From contig QANT01004266.1 of NCBI GenBank assembly GCA_003254885.1, positions 39,016-103,015 of the forward strand: 64,000 nucleotides of DNA, read 5' to 3'. A program made the translations under genes and the position numbers. The notes under the pieces were generated by a model, which worked only from the letters and a program-made list of their open reading frames with translations, searched no databases and had not been told where the DNA came from. Below, one piece after another: positions 1-10,900 of the stretch (position 1 is the first letter of the stretch; each line of letters starts with the position of its first letter). This stretch comes from Purshia tridentata (Eukaryota > Streptophyta > Magnoliopsida > Rosales > Rosaceae).

Positions 1-1139
1 TCATTAGCCCAAGGTTTGCTACTCTAAGGCCTTTATTGAGTATGTAAATACAAATAAAATTATTTATATTAGCATATGGGCAAGACGAGTTGTAAATGGG
101 CGGCGGAGAGCCCAATACGTATTCAACCCAATTAACTTTGGAGGTGGTTTATACGGACTGATCGGTCGATTGCCTTTGTTGGTAGGCCCTCTATGTAGTA
201 TTAACCAGGATTAGATACTCTAGCTACAATTTAGTTTTTACTGATAGCCTAGTTAAGGGTAGTTGCTCCATATGGATTGATCATCATGTATGATTCTAAG
301 TTTGGATCCAAAGATGGTTTGTGAAAGCAGTGTAAGCATGCAACTGGCATCTGATAAACTGAAGGAAACAATGAACGTGTGTGATACTTAAAATGTTGAG
401 TGTAGATCACGTTCCGGTCGACAACTCAAATTGAGGGCGGGGCCTTGGTTCTTGTCAGTTGCAAGACTCTAATTAGGTTTGGATCCTTTCTATCGAGAAA
501 TTCTACATCATTGCTGATTCTTTTTGCTATCTAGTGTTACTATTTGTCATACTCTATGGATATGACTTGTATTTATTTTAGACCTTTGTCATATAACCAA
601 TGAGTAAAATATCAAAATTTTCGGTGAAATTTTGTTTTTTTAGGGCATGGAAATTTTAACACAAAACCATCCATTTTTTGTCAAGATTTTAGAAATTTTG
701 GTGAAATTTTCAAGTTTAGAGTTAGGATTTCTGACAAGTTTGAAGTTTTGGGTTTTGTTTGGCTTTTCACTAGATCAAGGGAGAAAGAGAAGGACTGGCA
801 TTTGAGAAGAGCTGAGACTAGGGAGGGAGGAAGAGAGGAGGTCGGTCTAGATTTTCGATGGGTTTCGGTGGTTGGGGGGCGATGGCGGGGCTTGGAGCGA
901 CGAAGGGTCGATGAGCAAGGAGATGAGATGAGGAAGAAGAGAGAGGTGATCTAGGACTGGAAGAGAGAAGAAAGAGAAGACAACTATAGTAGAGTTTTGG
1001 AATTGGGAGAGAAGCACGGAGGACTGGGGAGGGATCAATAGAGATGTAAGTATGAACGGCTTGAATCGATACAAAAACTACTCGTGTGGGCCCCACAAGG
1101 GGATCCCTAAATGAGGGATCCTTCATTGGAAGGTTTCTC
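1..1139. other. Unassigned flank, no gene recognised
   Basis: AT-rich sequence with no recognisable protein. Short open frames at 748-1147 lie in a GA-rich tract on one strand and CT-rich on the other, and show only low-complexity Ser/Pro or Arg/Glu translation, so I do not call them genes. The motif GGGATCC near 1100-1120 resembles the ends of the MITE family described at 3998, so an eroded copy may begin here. Confidence 0.5.
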
Positions 1140-1529
1140 ATATACATGAAGTCTTTGCTATAGAATCCTACATTTAGTGTTGAATGTAGGATATCTTATA
1201 AGACTCACTACCATGTAATTTTTGAACAATCTGAACTGTCTATTTTTAGACCTCTATTTATTGATCATTTTTGCAACAAATTAGCAAAATCGAAAATCAT
1301 TTACTTATTTAACTTTGATCAAACAAATAGACGGTTTTATCAAAAAAATTTGTTTTTTTATTTATTTGATCAAAGTTAAATAGACAAATAATTTTCGATT
1401 TGGTTAATTTTTTGTAAAAATGATCTATAAATAGAAATTTAAAAAATAGATAGTTCAAATTTATTGAAAAACTATGAGAGTGAGTCATTTGTAGGATCCT
1501 ATAGGCTATAAGAGAGATTTCCTATGTAT
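1140..1529. mobile_element. Foldback MITE, related to the 3998 family
   Basis: The two halves are inverted copies of each other. The left half carries TATAGAATCCTAC (about 1160-1172) and AACTTTGATCAAA near 1313; the right half carries their complements near 1368 and 1491-1503. The centre lies at about 1345. Internal sequence, such as a stretch resembling AATCGAAAATCATTT and the GATCATTTTTGCAA-like tract, also occurs in the elements at 3998 and 62993, so the three belong to one non-autonomous family. No coding capacity. The exact ends and target duplication are uncertain. Confidence 0.6.
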
Positions 1530-2473
1530 GTTGTCTCTGTGAATTATAAAAAATATATCTTTTGTCATTGTGAATTAAAAAGATGTATTCTCAAATTTGA
1601 GTTTTCTTAAAAGTTTTTAGGAACGTTTTAATAGTTTATATTTTTTTTTTTAAGAGTTGGAATAGGGAGCTTCTCTTATAAGGAAGATCGAATGTGTAAG
1701 TTGTGCAAAAGTCCATCAAATTTACAAAATGGAAAAGTAAAGCTACTCAACTATATATTTTTTTTTTTTATGAACTTTCGCACAACTTTGGCATAAGAAA
1801 AACTTCCATCAGAACCATATCCAAAATAGCATGTAACTGTCGAATTTGGTACTTCGTAAAGCTGTTATCTGGAGACTAACGTTATATATCTTATCAGTGG
1901 GACCGCTTTTTTTTTTTTTGTTCATTTACTAGACAGCAGCAAAATTGTCAAATAGCAATATCCGTCAACTTTGCCATGTATCTTGACCCTTGACTTTTGA
2001 AAGATTCAATAATTCATCAAGTTCGAAACACTAAAGTGAGGACCGCACTAGACCACAATGCCTTAGCCAGTAGTCACAGCTCTAAACTATTAAAGAAATC
2101 AAAACAAAAGTGCCAAGTTGTAGATGGCCTTCGCCCCCACACCCTACCTCTTCTTCAAAGATAGAAAATAATTAAAAAAAAAAAAAATACACAAGTTAGG
2201 AATCTAATCTGACAACAACCGCTACAATTTACTCCAAAAGGAAAAGAGTTTATACAACACACTTGATTTTTGTGCTCACCTGGCCTTTGCCTAAGGTAGA
2301 AAAGCTTCAACATATATTTCATTTTCATGTAAGGATAAAAATTGCAGATCACCAATTAATGGGGTTGACTGCTTACAATTCTTTTGAAGTGTAATAACTA
2401 CATGATGAAAGTGAAGGTCATCTTACATGGATGAGATGACAGTTGTGAGTTGAACAAGCAGAAGCGAAATTGA
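1530..2473. other. Intergenic, includes WD40 gene 3' UTR
   Basis: No protein is recognised. The part next to 2474 must hold the 3' untranslated region of the minus-strand WD40 gene. An AATGAAA-like hexamer near 2320 on the minus strand could act in polyadenylation, but this is weak. Several runs of 9-13 T or A occur (about 1642, 1751, 1906, 2173). Confidence 0.4.
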
Positions 2474-4955
2474 TTAGCAAAACATTTCTGTGTTTGTTTC
2501 ACTCTCTTTAGCTACAACATCGGCCACAAAGATGCTACCCGAGTCGCACCATCCACCCAGAACATCCCTGCTTTGGCACTGCAACAACACATGAAGGTTG
2601 AGATTTCACTGGTGATTCTACCATGTTGCAAATTAAAGCTGTCATTGTATGGACTAGAAGAGCACCTAATTTGATGTTGGACCAAGAACTAATACCTGAT
2701 TCTATCACTCCTAGGTAAGTCAAAAAACATCTTGGTTTTTTCAGGTAGAAAAATTTGGACTTTAATAATTTAAGCTTAACGTAATATGTCATAGTGCTAC
2801 ATACTATTACACAGACTCCATATTTATTATATCATATTAATAGTTCTGTGGTTTGCCTAAATTTTATAACAGACGAAAATAACTATCATAACTGCCGGCC
2901 CCAAGTGAAAACCAAATCCATCTAAATTGGTTAGGTTTGTGTCATCAGACCTTTTTTCTATACTTTTCAACAGAATAAATTTAACAAATATGTTTTTTTG
3001 TTTTTGGTTAAAATTAATGAAGTTGTTATAATAAAACCAATTTCAGCTTTTGATTGCAAGGGCAACATAATTAGCATAAGAGAGATAGTCTATATACAAG
3101 CCATGCAGAGCATTAGAAGAATGCAATACCTTGCTAAAACCAAGCCAGTTTGAATCTCCTCTAAATGAAAATACCTTACTGCTTTCTTTCCACTGTCCAC
3201 AAAAGACCTGCAAACACAGTCATAGGGTGATGTAGTCAGAACTGAGAATAACAAGCCAACTACTAAGAAAGATGTCCAAATGATGCATAATAAAAATTTA
3301 ATACCACAAGATAACCAAAGTAACTTGGGTCACACTTCTATTAAAATTTAAAAGCAATTTGCTAACTGATAAAACATACAAAACATAGACATCCTTATGA
3401 TATATAATAAGACAAAAGGTGAGGCGATTTTAGCAGGGTGGGTTATAGACAAATTTACACCCACCATATCCAGAGGCTTATTATTAATGAGAAGTAATAT
3501 TATAGACAAAATTACAGAGTTTCCTTTAGGCCAGCCTCCTGAAATTTAAAGGCAACCAAATGTTCACAGGGTGGGTCTAAAACCATGAGAACTTACTTCT
3601 AAGCATGTCTGTTGTGTCTCCAGATTTTCTTTTTCCTTCAGTGTATATATATATATAGGATGTCCGTCGGACACATATGTTTTATAGCTTTTTTACCATT
3701 TGATATTAAACTTGGCAAAATTTAATTATTTAGGGTATAAATCATCAATATAGACCTATTCCTTGATTTTAACTCTCATGGTTTTGAGTTCTCGTTCCTC
3801 TGTTAGAATTTAGGTTTTAGTTCTTTAAGTTTTGGGCCGAACAATAATTCTATACCACACAATATAAAACCCTAGACCCTAATATGTTCAACCTTGTTAA
3901 AAAGCTTTAAAAAATGACAATATGTCACAGAAATACCCATGTCTAATCAATAACTTTCCTGCAGAGAGAATTTGTGTGTGTATATATATATATATACAGG
4001 CCTCTTCCATTGAGGGATCCCTTAAATAAGCTTATTTAGGAAATATTAGTGAGGTCCGCTACACATTATATTTGGATGATCAAATTTCTTTGGAATCCAT
4101 TGAAGATCGTTCTTGCAAAAAATTAGGTAAATTGGAAATCATTTGATCGTTAATTAAATGGTCATCATTTCAAGTATATATCGAAAACACTTTGTTCGTC
4201 TAATTATTTGATCAAAAATAGATATTTTAGTGGTTTCCGATTTGTCTAATTTTTTACAAAGATAATTTTGGAATAGAGACCTACAAAATAGACGGTTTGG
4301 ATCACAATAGATAATGGACCCCGTAATGGATCCCTCAAAGAAAATAATTTAAGGGATCCCTAAATGGAAGGGGCCTATATATATATATAGTCTTGCCAAG
4401 CGCTCGGTAGTGTATAATTTTTTTGCACCGAGCGCTTGGACCTAAGCCCAAAATTGCAGAGCTAAATCCTAACATAAACGCCTCCAAAAAATCCATTCTA
4501 TACCCTAGGAGATATGGGGTGAATTCGTAGGCCTATACCCTAAAAAACAGGCGAAGGAAGCAGCCAAGCAGTGCAAGAAGCGATCACCTGTTTTGCAAAA
4601 ACTTCACCGAGCACTCATTAGCAAGTTCGCACGTATGCACTCTCTGCAGGGCGTCCGTTCTTTAAAGAACGGACATGAGTATTTCTATGACATTTTGTCA
4701 TTTTTAGGCCATATTTTATATGGTACAACATGTTAGAGTATAGGGTTCTATATTTTAGGGTATAGAATTATTTGTTCGAGGTTATGTTTTAGGTTTTAAC
4801 GCACAATGGTCCAATGGGGCTATTACATACTAAACTGTGCTAGACAGCCTGAAACAATGTTGCAGAACAAATACCATGGCAGAGCAAGGCAATGTTATCA
4901 CCACTCCCCGAGGACAGATTTTGATTGCATCCACAGACTGATATACAAACTGCAT

Positions 4956-4989
<34 letters not shown>

Positions 4990-7900
4990 CATGCCCTATC
5001 ATGATACAATCTATAGAAGTGGTTGCATGTGTAAACAAGATTCATCCTTTACGGGGCTTTAAGATAAATATCAGAATATTTTAAGAATCATCTAAAAAGT
5101 AGTGGAAGTACTTTGTGTTCATAACAGAGTAAGGAAGAACTATTTGTTTTTCTTTTAAAACAACATAAATCTATCCAAAAAATCTGATAAAAATAATTAA
5201 ACTTCCATGTCAGATGGAATAACAAGGAAAGTGATTATTGAAAGCAACAAACTACTAGAGGGTTACCTGTAAAAGAATCAACTAAGAGAAAAAGTACATC
5301 ATTATCATAAATGTAAAAGAAGAAATCACCTCATAATCAACCCCTTGTATATAGAGATAGTCAGAGTCCACCGAAGAGAAAGCAAGCCCAGTTATCTGCA
5401 CTTGTGACAAAGATGTTATCTCCAGCAGCCATATGAATCCCAAAGAATGAAACAACAAAGAAATTCTGTAGCTTAAAAACATAAATGCAAGTTCACTATA
5501 TTTAAGTATGTGTTTAACTTCAGCCCATTACTGTTGTATTTGACCATAAACATGACAGTTATAACCCTGGAATGCCAATTAAAAAATTTCATAAATGAGA
5601 TTGTCTGATCACATGATTATGAACCTGGGAGATCTATAAAGCATGAGGTGGTGGTAAAGGGCCTGTAGTGAGATCTAAGGTCTGTAGGTAAGAGATTTGC
5701 ATCCTACGCTCTTGACATTCACAGATATAGAAAGTGCAACTCTTTTCAAAAGTTCCAGTCATTATTATTAAGTCCAATCCAAAACAGTCCTTATTTTTGA
5801 CAATTACTATAACTTTAACAAACCCTTAATATCTTCTAAGAATCAAATTTCTAGTCATTCCATAATAAACTTGCAGGCTATATAGGGTGCAACTAAAGGC
5901 TTATAGCCACAACTGGGAGGATGATGAATGGAGAAGAAAGAAAGGTACAGGGGATCTGAGATCCTTGTTTGGTAGACAACAAAACTTTGTCAAGTCTAAT
6001 TTCCGTAGTTGCAAGACACCTATTGAAGCAATAATCCACATATATGGGTATATTATTATGGAAGAGCAACCACTTGCCACTGTAATAGAAAGAATGAAAA
6101 TCAAAACTTCTGTGGTTGCACAATCAATACAAAAGGCCATTCGTTCACAACTCTAAAATAAACAAATTAATTGTCCTTGAATATATATATAGGGATTTTC
6201 TCAGGTGAGAATGACTGCACTTTTTAAATTTTGCAGACGCCAACACAGTGCAGACATGGGGTAGACACAGATAATGTGCTGCAGCAAGTTTTGGAATTTC
6301 GTGTCGACATGCTGTCGACCCCATGTCGGCACTGTGTCGGCGTCCGCAAATTTTGAAAAGTGCAGTCATCCTCTCTAGAGGACTGTATATATATATATAT
6401 TTAAAGCAGTTTCTGAGAATTCTGAGGAGAAAAACATGGAGTGAAATAAGGAATAAGAACACTGTAAATAGAAGCATAAACAAAGACAAGTCATTATATG
6501 TTAAAACTGGCCTCATATTTCGAGCAGTGCACCCATCTTGATAATGCTGACCATCTACATCAAATAATTATATATCATATATCAGGTTTCACTTCTCAGT
6601 TTTGCAGAGGGACAAAGAAAAAAGAATGTTACATTTCTTTTCGTCAGCTTTTGAATACCAAATGGAGCCTAAGAAAGACATAAAAGCAGAATATTATTGC
6701 ATCCATTATTTAACAATTAATCAACAAGAATCATAGATTAGAAAAAATAAGTACAATAACCTGGACATGGGTATTAAACAAAATGGTACCAACCTGCGAG
6801 GATCGTAGATTGTCACTGTACGGTCAGCTCCGCCAACTGCAATGTTCCCAGTTGAAGAACTGCAGACAGCATAGAAGGTATCACCAAGGGACCCACATAT
6901 TCGTTGTAAACAGCCACCATTTTCTTTCATTCTCATGTCCCATATAGTCAGCTACAGTTATTCCAACAGATGAAGTGGAGAAATTCAAGCAAAAACTGAA
7001 TGATAAAGTTCGTAAAACATTTGAAAACCTAAAATCATAAAAGCATAAAAGCTCTACCTGGCAACCTTCAGTGACAGATAATATGGAACTTTCATTTCCA
7101 AAATGTGAACTTTGCATGAAGTTCAGTGATGATGGATACAAGAGTCTGGAAAATGGCTATGTTAATAACGAAGAAGGTCCAGAAGGTCCAGAAAGATCTT
7201 TTCACACATAAGTAATGCAACACAAGAGGTAAGTGATGAATATTACAGGGAATGTACGCAAAAATTCACAAATGCAAAGTTTGTAGACATATTTCTCATT
7301 AACTAGTCATGCAAGACTGATAGACAACTACTTTTCATCACAGAAGAAATAAAAAAATAAAAAAAAGAGGGAAAAACATTATTGAAATGGTTGCTGGAAA
7401 ATAATCATCTCAAGAGATCCCGAGAGAATGAAATGATTGGACTGAAAGAACGAGATAACAAATGTGCAGACACACACATACAGAGAAAAGAGAGGGGTGG
7501 GGAGGAGGAAAAGAACAGAAGAGAAAGAGGACAGTTGGGTGCTTCTTTTCTTGAGGACAAATTAAAATTTTGTGATTTAATTCAACCCAACAAGTGTCAG
7601 TAAAGAAACATTTCACAATGAGAACTCACTTATAAGCATTAATACGGTCATACAGATTTCTTCGTTTGTTCATTAGTTCAGAATAAATCCTAAACACTAA
7701 GACAATCACCCATCTGCCAATGAGATGGTATGCCATATACTGAAGTGGCTTGGAACGTAGCGTTTGTGAATTTCCCAGCTGAAGTGATTTGTTCAAAACT
7801 TTCTATGTTCTTGACATAACAAGTAATGTATGTAGTTTATTTTTGAAATAACAAATAAATTATTCAAGAACCGCATGTAACACTTACGTACATAATGTCC

Positions 7901-10900
7901 TGACATGGATATCCTGGTCATAAACATCAATAGTTTTGCAGAAGCTTCGAGCAACAGCAGCCTGGAATAAGAGGAAATTATGTGTGATAAAGAAATATAG
8001 GGTAGGAAATACTAACCAGAGAACAAACCATAGTCTCCCAAATACTATTAAGTTTAATGTTCAAAAATTTGGGGACAGTGTCATAAACAAAAGCACATAT
8101 GTCCTGTTCTTTCTTTCTTTCTCTCTTATGACATTAACAACAGGAATGATGTCTCCATATGACATTAATAAAAAACAGTTCCCATCACTTTGATTAATTA
8201 TGTATAATTATAGTAGTTTCATTTCATTTCTCTCTTATAAACTCAGCTTCTCTGAATAACACTTACGCCTACAACTCCAAATCTGTTTGTGTTTTTTTAA
8301 CTAAAATACTGTAATGACTTTGATATGTAATTCCAAGAGCTTAGTGATACTGGAAGTCTGCCAAAAAAGTCTTAGAATAAAAAAGAAATATTGAAACATA
8401 AAAAATTAAGAATAAAATGAAAGGTTTTACTGATAAGTGAGTAACCAGTACATATTCAAAAAAAGGTTTCATCTAAAATATACTCTTAAAAACCTCACTC
8501 ATCTAAATATCAGCTGATAGTAAATGTTACAACTTAAAAACAAGAAAATAAAATTTAACAGAAAAAAAAAATTTTTTTATAACTAAAAAAAATTGTCAAG
8601 CATGGAAGACAGACCACATAATATTGTATTCTCTTAACCAGGTTCAGCTTTCTCAAGTGACTGCTCAAACTAAACATCGTGTATAAATCCAGATCAAATG
8701 TCAAAACTAAGAGTCAATTAACTAAATCACTCAGTACCATAGACCACTGTGTTGGACTGAAGCAGAGCCCTGCCCAACCACTTTCTCCAATGCCACAGTC
8801 GCGAGGCAGTACTGAATATGTAAGCCTCTCTACATCTGAGAATTTAATAGGAGAAATTAATAAGCTAATTCTACAATTAGTAAGCCAAACACAAAATGAA
8901 ACAGAAGCCAGACAGGAAACAAGTAATATGAACATAGAATAAACCATTTTTCATAATTCAATTTATGCCATAAAATCCATGCCTCTTCAACCCAGTAAAA
9001 TAATGCATCAAATGTATCTAATTACTATACGGATAGAAAAAATCAGACTCATTTGGCAAACCATGTTGGCATTTCAATATCTGCTCTGATGGCCATTGTA
9101 ATGTCCACTAGCCTATTGCACATGCTCCAGGTTTGCAAGACTATCTCAATCCCAAGATGAAACACATAAAGGGGTAGTTATTCTTTGCTCTGCTAAAAAA
9201 ACTAAGAATTTACTCATGAGTGGTAAAGCAGATTAAACTTTTTATGGCTGTGCCTTAAAATATGTAGTTACTACTCCATAGTTACTCAAATAAGGTTACT
9301 CATTGGCAGGTGTTTTTTTTGGTCAGATAAGGGAAGTTCAAAAAGGAAAGCAAAGGTAGTTATACACTTACTCAAGAGTAGAAGAGGGGAAAACAAAGTT
9401 TTTGTCTGCATTTTTTACTCTAATGAATTATTTAGGTTTATGTCATAAGGTGGATATGCATTTTTGGATAATAGTATAGAAGTAAAATTGACGAAAACTA
9501 ACAAGCTTTGAAGAAGCCTATATGACAGAATGGTTAGATTAGGTTAAGATCACTTACAGCACAGTAACAGCAAAAAGGCAATCAAGGCAGGCCCATATGC
9601 CTCATCATTTCAAAAGATGGGGTGATTGAAAATTCTTGTATGCAATAGAATGAAATTCTTACTTAACAAAAAGAAGAAATCATCATTTCAAAAGACAGAA
9701 TGGAAAGGTCAGAGCCAGTTAAGACAACAAAGGCCCACTAGCCTGCATGCATGATACCGGCTTGCCATTGGAAACCAACAAGCTTGACCTACCAAAAAGA
9801 TAACACAATATTTCTCCAATTTTCAGGTAAGAAGAAACATGTATGCCAAGTGTACAAAAAAAAAATTCAGGGCAGAGATTTAGTTGAATAGGATTCATTA
9901 TTCATCTCCTGGAGGCATTCATGAATAAGGGCGACCAATTTCATTTTCCTTCCTAGTTAAAAAGCATAAATTCCGGAAAGTCTTACTAACAAATCTTCAT
10001 AACAAGTATATCACCGTAAAGTATAAAAAAAAAAAAAAAAAAAAGGGATTGCGCTACAAACCAAAACTAAGGAAACTGTACATTCGTCCAAACAATAAAA
10101 CTGTACCTTTACCAGTAGTTTCTAGTTTCGATACGATAAGGTGACCATAAGAATCCACAGTTCCCAACATTGAATAGCCAGCGCCTGCATTTGTATCAAG
10201 ATAGTAAACTATAAGTAAATTACAAAAATGTCCAAAACCAATCTGAAATAATTATTTTTTGTGCATTTTCTTAATCTACATATCTGAAATGGGATAATCA
10301 GCCTCTAAAAAAAATTTCTGCATTTAGAAGACTTTCGTACATTTAGAAGTATAACAAGCCATTCCTAAACCCAACATTGTTCCCAAAACCTTACCCTTTA
10401 CCCATTTCTCACCATAAAGCTACAAGAAAAGGAATTTTTCCTTGGAAAAATGTCTTTCCCTGGACAACGACTTGAACTTCTTATCACTATCTTGGAATCC
10501 CAATCATTCTCATGCAAACGCTTATTTACTTCTGATGACAACATGCCATAAGAAATCCATCTTCAATGGAATTCTTCACAACCACTTCCCAAGTAGTGCC
10601 TCATTTCTTTTCACCAGTTTACTCACCTCTAATCAGATGCTCCTTTTTCCCCTATTCAACCCTTCCCATAAAAATTCCTCATCAAACATTAAAAGGAGAA
10701 AGGCATTAAACTGAAGACCAGGTTAACACAGACTGAGTCAAAGTTAATCTACCTCCCCTCAATAGAAAGCTTTCTTCCAGCCTTCTAGTCTCTTGTCCAC
10801 AAAACACTGAATTTTAAGTGAAATTGGTTAACACCCTTCCAACCTAGAGCCTAAAACCTAAACCCCAAGCCCCATTTTACAGCCTAAAGGCCCTAAAGTA

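Larger units (their letters stand above)
3833..4784. repeat. Pair of ~110-bp inverted repeats in WD40 intron
   Basis: Sequence at about 3833-3943 (CAATAATTCTATACC ... TGTCACAGAAATAC) reappears in inverted orientation at about 4671-4784 (GTATTTCTATGACA ... GGTATAGAATTATTTG). The arms are imperfect. They may be the arms of one foldback element interrupted by the MITE at 3998-4376, or two copies of one MITE. No coding. Confidence 0.5.

Noticed and set aside
4806-5084. ORFs reading through the AT microsatellite
   Set aside because: YIYIYI translation of a dinucleotide repeat inside an intron.
5887-6156. Plus-strand 89-codon ORF (MQLKAYSHNWEDDEWRRKKG)
   Set aside because: Lies wholly within the WD40 intron, with no recognised domain and no splice support; I could not exclude a small antisense transcript.
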